A stretch of 64,000 nt of DNA from the NCBI RefSeq assembly GCF_016008875.1, contig NZ_JADTQG010000018.1:1-64000 (forward strand). The letters are read 5' to 3'. Shown here one piece after another: positions 46,748-57,315 of the stretch. Below the pieces are notes generated by a model that had not been told where the DNA came from, ran no database searches, and saw only the letters and a program-made list of their open reading frames with translations. Positions within the stretch are counted from its first letter, which is position 1, and each line of letters starts with the position of its first letter. The position numbers were made by a program, and so were the translations under genes. This DNA is from Ectopseudomonas mendocina (GTDB lineage Bacteria; Pseudomonadota; Gammaproteobacteria; Pseudomonadales; Pseudomonadaceae).

Positions 46748-48238
46748 GTGTCAGTGGAACTATGGCAGCAATGCGTCGAGCTTCTGCGCGATGAATTGCC
46801 AGCCCAGCAATTCAACACCTGGATCCGTCCTCTGCAGGTCGAAGCCGAAGGTGACGAGCTGCGTGTGTATGCGCCCAACCGTTTCGTACTCGACTGGGTC
46901 AACGAAAAGTACCTGAGCCGTTTGCTCGAGTTACTCGGCGAGCGAGCTGGTGGTCTGGTTCCTGCGCTCTCCTTATTAATAGGTAGCAAGCGTGCAGCCA
47001 CCGCGCGGGTCGCGCCTACTGCACCGTTGCCTGCTGCCGCGCGTGCTGCCCAGGTTCAGGCTGCCGCTGCGGTAAGCAAGCCTGTTCCTCCGCCGGTGCA
47101 GGAGGAGCCCTCGCGAGCCAGTTTCGATTCGATGGCCGGCTCGGCGCCGCAACCGCCAACACCTGCCGTGGCGCCTCGTACTGAACGTACCGTACAGGTC
47201 GAAGGTGGGCTCAAGCACACCAGCTACCTCAACCGCACCTTTACCTTCGACAACTTCGTCGAGGGTAAATCGAACCAGTTGGCGCGCGCCGCCGCCTGGC
47301 AGGTGGCCGACAACCCCAAGCACGGCTACAACCCGCTGTTCCTGTATGGCGGCGTCGGTCTGGGCAAGACCCACCTGATGCACGCTGTGGGTAATCACCT
47401 GCTGGCGAAGAATCCCAATGCCAAGGTGGTATACCTGCATTCCGAGCGCTTCGTCGCCGATATGGTCAAGGCGTTGCAACTCAACGCCATCAACGAGTTC
47501 AAGCGTTTCTACCGTTCGGTGGATGCGCTGCTGATCGATGACATCCAGTTCTTCGCCAAGAAGGAGCGCTCCCAGGAGGAGTTCTTCCATACCTTCAACG
47601 CACTGCTCGAAGGCGGCCAGCAGGTGATCCTCACCAGCGACCGCTATCCGAAGGAGATCGAAGGCCTGGAAGAGCGGCTGAAGTCGCGCTTCGGCTGGGG
47701 CTTGACCGTGGCCGTCGAGCCGCCCGAGCTGGAAACCCGTGTGGCGATCCTGATGAAGAAGGCCGACCAGGCCAAGGTCGATCTGCCGCACGATGCGGCG
47801 TTCTTTATCGCCCAGCGTATTCGTTCCAACGTACGTGAGCTGGAAGGCGCGCTGAAACGGGTGATCGCGCATTCGCATTTCATGGGCCGCGACATCACCA
47901 TCGAGCTGATCCGCGAGTCACTCAAGGATCTGCTGGCCCTGCAGGACAAGCTGGTCAGCATCGACAATATTCAGCGCACCACGGCCGAGTACTACAAGAT
48001 CAAGATCACCGATCTGCTTTCCAAGCGTCGTTCGCGCTCGATTGCCCGGCCGCGTCAGGTGGCCATGGCATTGTCCAAGGAATTGACCAATCACAGCCTG
48101 CCGGAAATCGGCGTGGCCTTCGGCGGTCGTGATCACACCACGGTGTTGCACGCTTGCCGTAAGATTGCTGAACTTAGGGGATCCGACGCGGACATCCGCG
48201 AGGACTACAAGAACCTGCTGCGTACGCTTACAACCTGA
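46748..48238 (+). CDS. dnaA: Chromosomal replication initiator DnaA
   Basis: 496 aa from GTG 46748 (MSVELWQQCVELLRDELPAQ). Domain I is residues 1-~85, followed by a long alanine/proline-rich domain II linker (~85-155). AAA+ domain III has Walker A GGVGLGKTH near 195-203 and Walker B LLIDDIQFF near 260. DNA-binding domain IV near 434-473 has LTNHSLPEIGVAFGGRDHTT. Binds DnaA boxes in oriC and opens the origin. First gene of dnaA-dnaN-recF-gyrB. Confidence 0.98.
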   Translation: MSVELWQQCVELLRDELPAQQFNTWIRPLQVEAEGDELRVYAPNRFVLDWVNEKYLSRLLELLGERAGGLVPALSLLIGSKRAATARVAPTAPLPAAARAAQVQAAAAVSKPVPPPVQEEPSRASFDSMAGSAPQPPTPAVAPRTERTVQVEGGLKHTSYLNRTFTFDNFVEGKSNQLARAAAWQVADNPKHGYNPLFLYGGVGLGKTHLMHAVGNHLLAKNPNAKVVYLHSERFVADMVKALQLNAINEFKRFYRSVDALLIDDIQFFAKKERSQEEFFHTFNALLEGGQQVILTSDRYPKEIEGLEERLKSRFGWGLTVAVEPPELETRVAILMKKADQAKVDLPHDAAFFIAQRIRSNVRELEGALKRVIAHSHFMGRDITIELIRESLKDLLALQDKLVSIDNIQRTTAEYYKIKITDLLSKRRSRSIARPRQVAMALSKELTNHSLPEIGVAFGGRDHTTVLHACRKIAELRGSDADIREDYKNLLRTLTT

Positions 48239-48268
48239 TCGCAGCTCCACGAGGCAAGGGACTAGACC

Positions 48269-49372
48269 ATGCATTTCACCATTCAACGCGAAGCCCTGTT
48301 GAAACCTCTGCAACTGGTCGCCGGTGTCGTGGAACGACGCCAGACGCTGCCGGTTCTGTCCAACGTCCTGCTGGTGGTCGAAGGCCAGCAGTTGTCGCTG
48401 ACCGGTACCGATCTCGAAGTCGAGCTGGTTGGCCGCGTCACGCTGGAAGATGCTGCCGAGCCAGGCGAGATCACCGTGCCGGCGCGCAAGCTGATGGACA
48501 TCTGCAAGAGCCTGCCATCCGATGCGCTGATCGATATCCGCGTCGATGACCAGAAGCTGCTGGTCAAGGCCGGGCGCAGCCGTTTCACCCTGTCGACGCT
48601 GCCGGCCAATGACTTCCCCACCGTGGAAGAAGGCCCCGGCTCGCTGACTTTCAACCTGCCGCAAGCCAAGCTGCGTCGCCTGATCGAGCGCACCAGCTTC
48701 GCCATGGCCCAGCAGGACGTACGTTACTACCTCAACGGCATGCTGCTGGAAGTACAAAGCGGTCTGCTGCGCGCGGTCGCCACCGATGGTCACCGTCTGG
48801 CCATGTGCTCCATGGAAGCGGCCATCCAGCAGGACGGCAAGCACCAGGTCATCGTGCCGCGTAAAGGTATCCTCGAGCTCGCTCGCCTGCTCACCGAGCA
48901 GGATGCCGAGGTGAGCATTGTGCTGGGGCAACACCACATTCGTGCCAACACCGGCGAATTCACCTTCACCTCCAAGCTGGTGGACGGCAAGTTCCCGGAC
49001 TACGAGCGTGTGCTGCCGCGTGGTGGAGACAAGCTGGTACTGGCGGATCGTCAGGGGCTGCGTGAAGCGTTCAGCCGTACCGCGATTCTCTCCAACGAAA
49101 AGTATCGTGGCATTCGTCTGACCCTGGCTGCCGGCTTGCTGAAAATCCAGGCCAACAACCCGGAGCAGGAAGAGGCCGAGGAAGAGATCGTTGTCGACTA
49201 CAACGGCAGCGGCCTGGAAATCGGTTTCAACGTCAGCTACCTGCTGGACGTATTGGGTGTGATGGGTACCGAGCAGGTGCGTCTGATTCTCTCCGACTCC
49301 AACAGCAGTGCCCTGCTGCAGGAAGCCGACAATGACGATTCGGCTTACGTCGTTATGCCGATGCGTCTGTAA
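48269..49372 (+). CDS. dnaN: DNA polymerase III beta sliding clamp
   Basis: 367 aa. Starts MHFTIQREALLKPLQLVAGV and ends with the conserved AYVVMPMRL. Three clamp domains; ATDGHRLAMCSME lies at the middle-domain boundary. Holds polymerase III on DNA. 30 bp after dnaA. Confidence 0.98.
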   Translation: MHFTIQREALLKPLQLVAGVVERRQTLPVLSNVLLVVEGQQLSLTGTDLEVELVGRVTLEDAAEPGEITVPARKLMDICKSLPSDALIDIRVDDQKLLVKAGRSRFTLSTLPANDFPTVEEGPGSLTFNLPQAKLRRLIERTSFAMAQQDVRYYLNGMLLEVQSGLLRAVATDGHRLAMCSMEAAIQQDGKHQVIVPRKGILELARLLTEQDAEVSIVLGQHHIRANTGEFTFTSKLVDGKFPDYERVLPRGGDKLVLADRQGLREAFSRTAILSNEKYRGIRLTLAAGLLKIQANNPEQEEAEEEIVVDYNGSGLEIGFNVSYLLDVLGVMGTEQVRLILSDSNSSALLQEADNDDSAYVVMPMRL

Positions 49373-49405
49373 TAGCTGTTCAACGGGTAATCGGCTTCAA
49401 CACAA

Positions 49406-49453
49406 TCAGCTTTGGCATGCTGCGGATTTTATTCCGTAGCATGCCAAGGCTGA
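49406..49453 (+). terminator. Long stem-loop between dnaN and recF
   Basis: TCAGCTTTGGCATGCTGCGG pairs with CCGTAGCATGCCAAGGCTGA around a short AT loop, about 21 pairs including two G-T wobbles. TTTCGTTT follows. It may terminate part of the dnaA-dnaN transcript or protect its 3' end before recF. Confidence 0.65.
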
Positions 49454-49499
49454 TTTCGTTTCAGGCAGACCATTTGCCCTCTTCGCCCCGGCTCCGCTC

Positions 49500-50603
49500 A
49501 TGTCCCTGACTCGCATCACCCTAACCGCCGTACGCAATTTGCATTCTGCGTCATTGCAACCTTCGCCACGCATCAACATTCTTTATGGCGCCAACGGCAG
49601 CGGCAAGACCAGCGTGTTGGAAGCGATCCATCTGCTCGGTCTCGCCCGCTCCTTCCGCAGCACTCGTCTGCAACCCGTCATTCATTACGAACAACCGGCC
49701 TGCACTGTATTTGGTCAGGTGCAGTTGGTCCAAGGCGGCTCGAGCAACCTGGGTATTTCACGTGATCGCCAGGGTGAGCTGCAGATTCGTATCGATGGGC
49801 AGAATGCGCGTAGTGCTGCGCAGCTCGCTGATCTCTTGCCGTTGCAACTTATCAACCCGGACAGTTTCCGCCTGCTGGAAGGTGCGCCGAAGATTCGCAG
49901 ACAATTTCTCGACTGGGGTGTGTTCCACGTGGAACATCGCTTTCTCAGCGCCTGGCGGCGTCTGCAGAAAGCCCTGCGGCAGCGTAACTCGTGGCTGCGA
50001 CATGGTACACTTGACGGTGCTTCGCAGGCCGCGTGGGACCGCGAATTGTGCAGCGCGAGCGAGGAAATCGATACTTATCGGCGAGCCTACATTCAGGCTC
50101 TGAAGCCGGTGTTCGAGCGCACCCTTGGTGAGCTGCTGCAACTGGAAGGCTTGACGCTGAGTTATTACCGCGGCTGGGACAAGGACCGTGAGCTGAGCGA
50201 AGTGCTCGCCTCTACCCTGCTCCGCGATCAGCAACTGGGTCATACCCAGGCTGGACCGCAGCGTGCCGATTTGCGGCTGCGGCTGGCGGGGCATAACGCG
50301 GCGGAAATCCTGTCGCGAGGACAACAGAAGTTGGTGGTGTGTGCATTACGCATCGCCCAAGGCCACCTGGTGAATGAAGCCAAGCGTGGACAATGTATCT
50401 ATCTGGTGGACGACCTACCGTCGGAGCTGGATGAACAGCATCGTCAGGCACTGTGCCGGTTGCTGGAAGATTTGCACTGCCAGGTGTTCATCACCTGTGT
50501 GGACCATGAATTGTTGAGCGAAGTCTGGCAGACGGATACGCCGGTTGCCATGTTCCACGTGGAACATGGCCGTATCACCCAGACCATCGAGCATCGGGAG
50601 TGA
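49500..50603 (+). CDS. recF: DNA replication and repair protein RecF
   Basis: 367 aa. Walker A YGANGSGKTSVLEAIHLLG near residues 29-37; signature region LSRGQQKLVVCALRIAQGHL; Walker B CIYLVDDLPSELD. Loads RecA at gaps with RecO/RecR. Two parS sites are embedded at 49921 and 50551, each translated FHVEH. The last lies near the 3' end, 4 bases before gyrB begins. Confidence 0.97.
   Translation: MSLTRITLTAVRNLHSASLQPSPRINILYGANGSGKTSVLEAIHLLGLARSFRSTRLQPVIHYEQPACTVFGQVQLVQGGSSNLGISRDRQGELQIRIDGQNARSAAQLADLLPLQLINPDSFRLLEGAPKIRRQFLDWGVFHVEHRFLSAWRRLQKALRQRNSWLRHGTLDGASQAAWDRELCSASEEIDTYRRAYIQALKPVFERTLGELLQLEGLTLSYYRGWDKDRELSEVLASTLLRDQQLGHTQAGPQRADLRLRLAGHNAAEILSRGQQKLVVCALRIAQGHLVNEAKRGQCIYLVDDLPSELDEQHRQALCRLLEDLHCQVFITCVDHELLSEVWQTDTPVAMFHVEHGRITQTIEHRE
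49921..49936. other. parS site 1 in recF
   Basis: TGTTCCACGTGGAACA, a perfect 16-bp palindrome and the full Pseudomonas parS consensus, 3.3 kb right of the oriC boxes. Bound by ParB encoded at 37233-38102. Confidence 0.95.
50551..50566. other. parS site 2 in recF
   Basis: A second perfect TGTTCCACGTGGAACA, 630 bases after the first and in the same codon phase. Paired parS sites in recF are the usual arrangement in pseudomonads. Confidence 0.95.
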
Positions 50604-50607
50604 AGGC

Positions 50608-53028
<2,421 letters not shown>

Positions 53029-53064
53029 TGATCTGCTAGCTGAACCGCTAGTTGGCGTGAAATG

Positions 53065-53100
53065 AAAAGCCCCTGCCGATGTGAGTCGGCAGGGGCTTTT
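53065..53100. terminator. Terminator after gyrB
   Basis: AAAAGCCCCTGCCGA (53065-53079) pairs perfectly with TCGGCAGGGGCTTTT (53086-53100) around TGTGAG. A strong rho-independent hairpin that also faces the convergent T6SS-side genes, so probably bidirectional. Confidence 0.93.
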
Positions 53101-53136
53101 AATTTGAACCGGGCTCGCTCCGAGTTAACGCTGACC

Positions 53137-53577
53137 TTATTTCTTGAAGCGCTTTCGCCATGCAGCGCGCTGACCGCGTACTTCCACCATGGCCGCCAGC
53201 ATTGAACGGTAGCGCTTGCTATTGAGCGTCAAAAGAGTACTCAACGACAGCAGCAAGCTGATGGAGTACAGCAGGTCGGGCGCGCGCTTGCCCCAGTGCG
53301 CGATGATCACCAGCATGCAGGCGATCATGGCCCCCACGATCAGCCACACCGCCCAGGGACGGCCGCGAATCACCAGAAGGTTGGCCGCGCACAGGTACAA
53401 GGATATTCCGCTGCTGCCCAGCATCATGTAGATGCCGTAGTCGTCCAGGCTCGGCGGATAGACCTCCAGCAGTACGATCTGGCTGATCGCCAGGGAAAAT
53501 AGCGCTAGAAAGAACGCGGCGATAAAGACCGGAAAGTGCCGGCGCAGTATCGAGAGAAAATCGAGTCCTTGCTTCAC
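53137..53577 (-). CDS. Four-helix membrane protein, candidate immunity protein
   Basis: 146 aa, not recognised. Four hydrophobic segments at about residues 14-37, 47-69, 74-95 and 100-118, with a basic C-terminus (RGQRAAWRKRFKK). No signal peptide beyond the first helix. Its ATG overlaps the stop of the upstream gene by 4 bp (ATGA). The neighbour looks like a secreted membrane-active protein beside T6SS control genes, so an inner-membrane immunity role fits. That role is inference only. Confidence 0.6.
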   Translation of the reverse strand: MKQGLDFLSILRRHFPVFIAAFFLALFSLAISQIVLLEVYPPSLDDYGIYMMLGSSGISLYLCAANLLVIRGRPWAVWLIVGAMIACMLVIIAHWGKRAPDLLYSISLLLSLSTLLTLNSKRYRSMLAAMVEVRGQRAAWRKRFKK

Positions 53578-54476
53578 TCCAGCTCCTCGTAAAGGCCGAT
53601 GGCGTAAGTCTGTACCATGCTGCTGCCGAGCAAGCCGAGCCCGGCACCCAGCGCATCTCTGATATTGATCGCCAATGTTGACGAGATCTCACTGGTACTG
53701 AAGCGTTTCGGAAGCTCGCCGCTGCTTTGCAGGGCTTTGCGCAGCGCGGGAGTGAGCGCCGGGTTGCGATTCTCCAGAATCTCGTTGGTCAACCGACGCC
53801 GTTCCTGGCGGCTCAGGCCATTCAGGCTTTGATACCAGCTGCGTCCGGTCATGGCCTTGCGCATGTTCATCACACGCAAGATCGTGGCTCCAGCCCCGGC
53901 GACGCCACCGAGAGAGATGATATCCAGCGCTCTGGATACGTCCTGGTACCACTGCTGGCTATCCAGCCTATCGAGCGCCTCCGGATTGTTCACTTCGGTA
54001 TAGACGCGAGCAGCACCGGCTACGCATTGCACGGAGCTTGCCGATGCCGCCGCTACGCCCAATGTCGTGATCACCAGGCTGGCACCACCGGTAAACGGCA
54101 CGATGGCCGTACCGCCGATGATAGCGATCCAGCCCAACACCGCGCCGGCACAGGCCAGGCTGGTATTGACGCTTTCGGCCACCAGCCGCGACTCGCGTGG
54201 GTTGGACTGCACCTGTTGCACGAACTGCTGTGGTGACACGTTGCGCTGCGCTTCGCGAATGATGATGCGCTTGGGTCTGATGCTGCAGATCGGCGTGAAC
54301 TCGCGAAGGGTCACCGAGTTGAATCTGGCATCGATATACACCACGCCTGCACCGGAGATGGCGGGGTCGGCGTCGATGGCGGCATAGAGCCTGCGCAGGT
54401 CGATCATGGCTTCGATGCGCCGTCTTGCCATCATCTGCGATGGGGTATTTTGCAACCCTATCAGGTAGTCGGACAT
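53574..54476 (-). CDS. Candidate T6SS effector with glycine-rich hydrophobic segments
   Basis: 300 aa, not recognised. No signal peptide. Residues 1-100 look soluble (VVYIDARFNSVTLREFTPIC). A long Gly/Ala-rich hydrophobic stretch covers 103-152 (AGAVLGWIAIIGGTAIVPFT), a second 182-204 (ISLGGVAGAGATIL), a third 272-295 (ALGAGLGLLGSSM). Such glycine-zipper-like segments in a leaderless protein are seen in pore-forming antibacterial effectors. It precedes a four-helix membrane protein and follows tagQ by 92 bp on the same strand. No catalytic motif seen. Confidence 0.55.
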   Translation of the reverse strand: MSDYLIGLQNTPSQMMARRRIEAMIDLRRLYAAIDADPAISGAGVVYIDARFNSVTLREFTPICSIRPKRIIIREAQRNVSPQQFVQQVQSNPRESRLVAESVNTSLACAGAVLGWIAIIGGTAIVPFTGGASLVITTLGVAAASASSVQCVAGAARVYTEVNNPEALDRLDSQQWYQDVSRALDIISLGGVAGAGATILRVMNMRKAMTGRSWYQSLNGLSRQERRRLTNEILENRNPALTPALRKALQSSGELPKRFSTSEISSTLAINIRDALGAGLGLLGSSMVQTYAIGLYEELE

Positions 54477-54568
54477 TGGCCCTCCTTGGTTTGTATTCCG
54501 ATAGCCGCCGGCTCTGCCCGAAAGCGGAAACCAGCGGCGCGCTGTGTCAGCCGGTTACCCGGCGTAAC

Positions 54569-55459
54569 TCAGACGTTCGGGCAGGGAATCGGTGCCCAGT
54601 CGCCCATGTCCGGGTTGTTGCACATGCTGTTGACCTGGTTGGTACCGGCCACGGCCACTTGTTGGCTCTTGGCCTGTTTGACTTCGGCCTGTTGCAGAAC
54701 CTGTTCGGTCTTGACCGCTTCGGTGGGTACCTTGGCCGGCTTCTTGGCAGGGATCTTGGCTGCGGTGGTCACTTCCGCGCGCGCGACGCCGACGTTCTTC
54801 AGGTCAGCCTCGTAGGCCTGGGTGTAGTTGCTCAGGTTCTCGCCAGCCTTGCCATTAACCGCGGTGATCAGGTTATTGGACTCGTTCAGGCCGGCGATGA
54901 TCTCGGCCAGACGCTTGCGCCCTTCTGTATCGTCGATCGCACCGGACTTGCGCTTCTCCAGCAGGCTGGTGAATTCCTTCTGATAGCAGCTTTGCGATGC
55001 TTCGGCGTAGGCGATGCTGCGGTCGAAGGTGCTGGCACTGGCATTGATGTCGGTGGAGTAGGAGCTGATACGCTGACGGTCGTCGCTGATCTGCTGCTGC
55101 TTGGAGGTGTAGTAGGCCGCTGCGCCGCCGACCAGGGCGCCACCGGCGGCGCCAATGGCGGCATTGCGCTTGCGATCTTCCTTGTCGGCGGTCAGGGCAC
55201 CGGTCAGGGCACCGCCGACTGCACCGAGCATGGCGCCGGTGGCGATCGAACGCGTGATGCTGGAATCGGTATCGCGCAGGTGCTGAACGGGCTGGTAGCA
55301 GCTCGGGTAGTAGCTGACTTCGGTGGATTTGCCGACTCGGTTGACCGCAGAGGTGGAGCAGCCGCTGATCAGTACGGTCATCGAGGTGAAACCGATGGCA
55401 GCGAGGGTCAGGAGACGGCTGCGAGGTTGCGAGGTGTGTTGCGATGTGGATGGACGCAT
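54569..55459 (-). CDS. tagQ: TagQ-like outer-membrane lipoprotein
   Basis: 296 aa from ATG at 55459 (MRPSTSQHTSQPRSRLLTLA). The lipobox LISGC lies near residue 32, with Ser at +2 favouring outer-membrane sorting. Glycine-rich segment AMLGAVGGALTGALTADKED with GAAGGALVGGAAAYY, then a coiled-coil region and a C-terminal NPDMGDWAPIPCPN. Position before tagR-tagS-tagT-ppkA matches TagQ, which anchors TagR in the threonine-phosphorylation switch of T6SS. Confidence 0.85.
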   Translation of the reverse strand: MRPSTSQHTSQPRSRLLTLAAIGFTSMTVLISGCSTSAVNRVGKSTEVSYYPSCYQPVQHLRDTDSSITRSIATGAMLGAVGGALTGALTADKEDRKRNAAIGAAGGALVGGAAAYYTSKQQQISDDRQRISSYSTDINASASTFDRSIAYAEASQSCYQKEFTSLLEKRKSGAIDDTEGRKRLAEIIAGLNESNNLITAVNGKAGENLSNYTQAYEADLKNVGVARAEVTTAAKIPAKKPAKVPTEAVKTEQVLQQAEVKQAKSQQVAVAGTNQVNSMCNNPDMGDWAPIPCPNV

Positions 55460-55512
55460 AGCTAGGTTCTCTGCTGATGGTGGATTGGTGTGTGTGAAAC
55501 GGCTGATCACGC

Positions 55513-57315
55513 TCACGGCTGTTGCACCGCTTGCGTTGCCAGCAACTGCTTGAGGATCTCGGCCGGATCGGCCCGCTGCTGGGTCCGGTACAGGGCCACG
55601 TGGTTGACGAACAGGGTGGCGCGGTTGACCAGGCTGTTGCCGATCACGGGCTTGCGCGCGAGCTCCTCCTTGATGCGCTGGAACTGCGCCTGGATCACGG
55701 CATTGGTGTAGCGGGTGCCGCTGGCCATGTTGTCGATGTAGATCGCCACCGCGCCGTCCAGCGCCTTGGTGCCGTTCTGGATGGCGCCACCGAACACCTG
55801 CGCCGAGGTGGCGTCATTGTTTTGCTGCGCCTGGCGCTGGCTCTGGCGCAGGTTGGTCAGGCGGATGTTGTAGTTGTTGATGGTTTCCGCCACCAAGGCG
55901 GCGGACTGGATCAGGTTGCCGGCCGCCTCTTCGCGCTGGCGGGCGATCAGCGAGACATTGCGCTTGAGTTCCTCGTTGACCAATCCGAGCTCGGCTTGCA
56001 GGCGCGGGTCGGTGGCGCTGGCGATGATGCTGTCCAGGCGCTGGGTAGGGTCATCGTCAGCATTGATGTCATCGGTCAGGCCGGCCAGGCGACCCTGCTT
56101 CTGCCACTGGGCGAACAGCTCGTCGTAGCGCGAGCGCGGAGCGGACAGGGCGCCAATGGCCACGCGGAAACCGGTGGTTTCATTGCGTTGCTCGCTGCCG
56201 TCAGCACCGAACAATGGGTATTCGCGACGCATGCCGGTGAACAGCGTGCCCTCGCCTTCCAGGTAGTTGCCGCCCTTGACCACGAAGCCGCCATAGGTGC
56301 CCTGGCGGCGCCCGGCACTGACCAGCTGGAAGGATTCCTGCACCATCTCGGCCGCGTTGCCGATCACGTCGAACAACCCCAGCGGGTTGGCCTCCTTGGT
56401 GCCGATCGGCATCAATCGGGGGGCCTGACCGGTACCACCTGCCACCTGGTTGAACACGGCCCATTTGGCCAGCGGGCCATCCTCGTCGCTGCCTTCGACC
56501 GGCCGCGGGAACAGCCGTCCTTCCAGTTCCTGACGGCTGACCTCCGAGCCGCCTCGGGCAGCGAACTCCCATTCCACTTCGGTGGGCAGACGGACGAACG
56601 CAGCACCGCCCTCCTCGGCCTTGCTACCCCGCCCGCTGACCGGCAGCAGATCGCGATGATTGGCCAGCAGCCAGGCGCTGTAGACCGCTGCGAAGCGCTC
56701 GGCCTCGAAACGCGACAGCTTGACCTGCGGCAGCCGCGCCGCTGCGCTGGTGACGGTGGCACATTGCGGTGCAGGTTCGCCGCCGGCCAGCGCCTGAGCC
56801 TGGGCCATCACCTGGGCGTACTGGCGGGCAGTGACCTCGTATTTGCCGATGAAATACATCATCGGCTTCAGCGGGCTGCCGGCGTCGATCTTGGGCAGGC
56901 GCTCGGCGATCTGCTTGCGCCACTGCGGCGCCAGGTCCTGCAGGCTGAACTGTCCGTTGATGAAGTCGCGGCGATAGCCGGAAATGAAAGACTGCTTGTA
57001 GCCGGCTTCGCCCTCGCTGAACGGATAGCCCAGACTCACCTCGCGATCGTCCAGGCTGCCCTGGGACAGGATGTAAACGTGGCGGAAGACCATCTCGCCA
57101 CCACAGGGCAGCGGCAGGCTGACATCGCCCGGCAATGGTTTGGGGTTATCCAGCTTGGCCAGTTGCTCTGCATCCAGTTCGCGGGCAGGCTCGTCGGCTG
57201 ACTGCGCAGGTGTGGCAGCTTTGTTCGCCGCTGGTGGCTCATCGCCCTGCGAGCAGGCCGCCAGAGCCAGTGTGGCTAACATCAGGGCGGAAGCAGCGAA
57301 ACGACAGTCAGACAT
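55513..57315 (-). CDS. tagR: TagR-like sulfatase-modifying-factor (FGE) domain protein
   Basis: 600 aa from ATG at 57315 (MSDCRFAASALMLATLALAA). A lipobox (LALAACSQ) suggests a lipoprotein, with Ser at +2. The FGE-like domain covers about 140-390: YFIGKYEVTARQYAQVM, LPTEVEWEFAARGG, GNAAEMVQESF, TGFRVAIG. Residues about 410-600 are helical with coiled-coil character. TagR acts upstream of PpkA to promote kinase activity. Overlaps tagS by 8 bp. Confidence 0.88.
   Translation of the reverse strand: MSDCRFAASALMLATLALAACSQGDEPPAANKAATPAQSADEPARELDAEQLAKLDNPKPLPGDVSLPLPCGGEMVFRHVYILSQGSLDDREVSLGYPFSEGEAGYKQSFISGYRRDFINGQFSLQDLAPQWRKQIAERLPKIDAGSPLKPMMYFIGKYEVTARQYAQVMAQAQALAGGEPAPQCATVTSAAARLPQVKLSRFEAERFAAVYSAWLLANHRDLLPVSGRGSKAEEGGAAFVRLPTEVEWEFAARGGSEVSRQELEGRLFPRPVEGSDEDGPLAKWAVFNQVAGGTGQAPRLMPIGTKEANPLGLFDVIGNAAEMVQESFQLVSAGRRQGTYGGFVVKGGNYLEGEGTLFTGMRREYPLFGADGSEQRNETTGFRVAIGALSAPRSRYDELFAQWQKQGRLAGLTDDINADDDPTQRLDSIIASATDPRLQAELGLVNEELKRNVSLIARQREEAAGNLIQSAALVAETINNYNIRLTNLRQSQRQAQQNNDATSAQVFGGAIQNGTKALDGAVAIYIDNMASGTRYTNAVIQAQFQRIKEELARKPVIGNSLVNRATLFVNHVALYRTQQRADPAEILKQLLATQAVQQP

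Noticed and set aside
46748..49372. DnaA-box-like TGTGGGTAA near 47387 inside dnaA
   Set aside because: One mismatch from consensus and isolated; not counted among perfect boxes.
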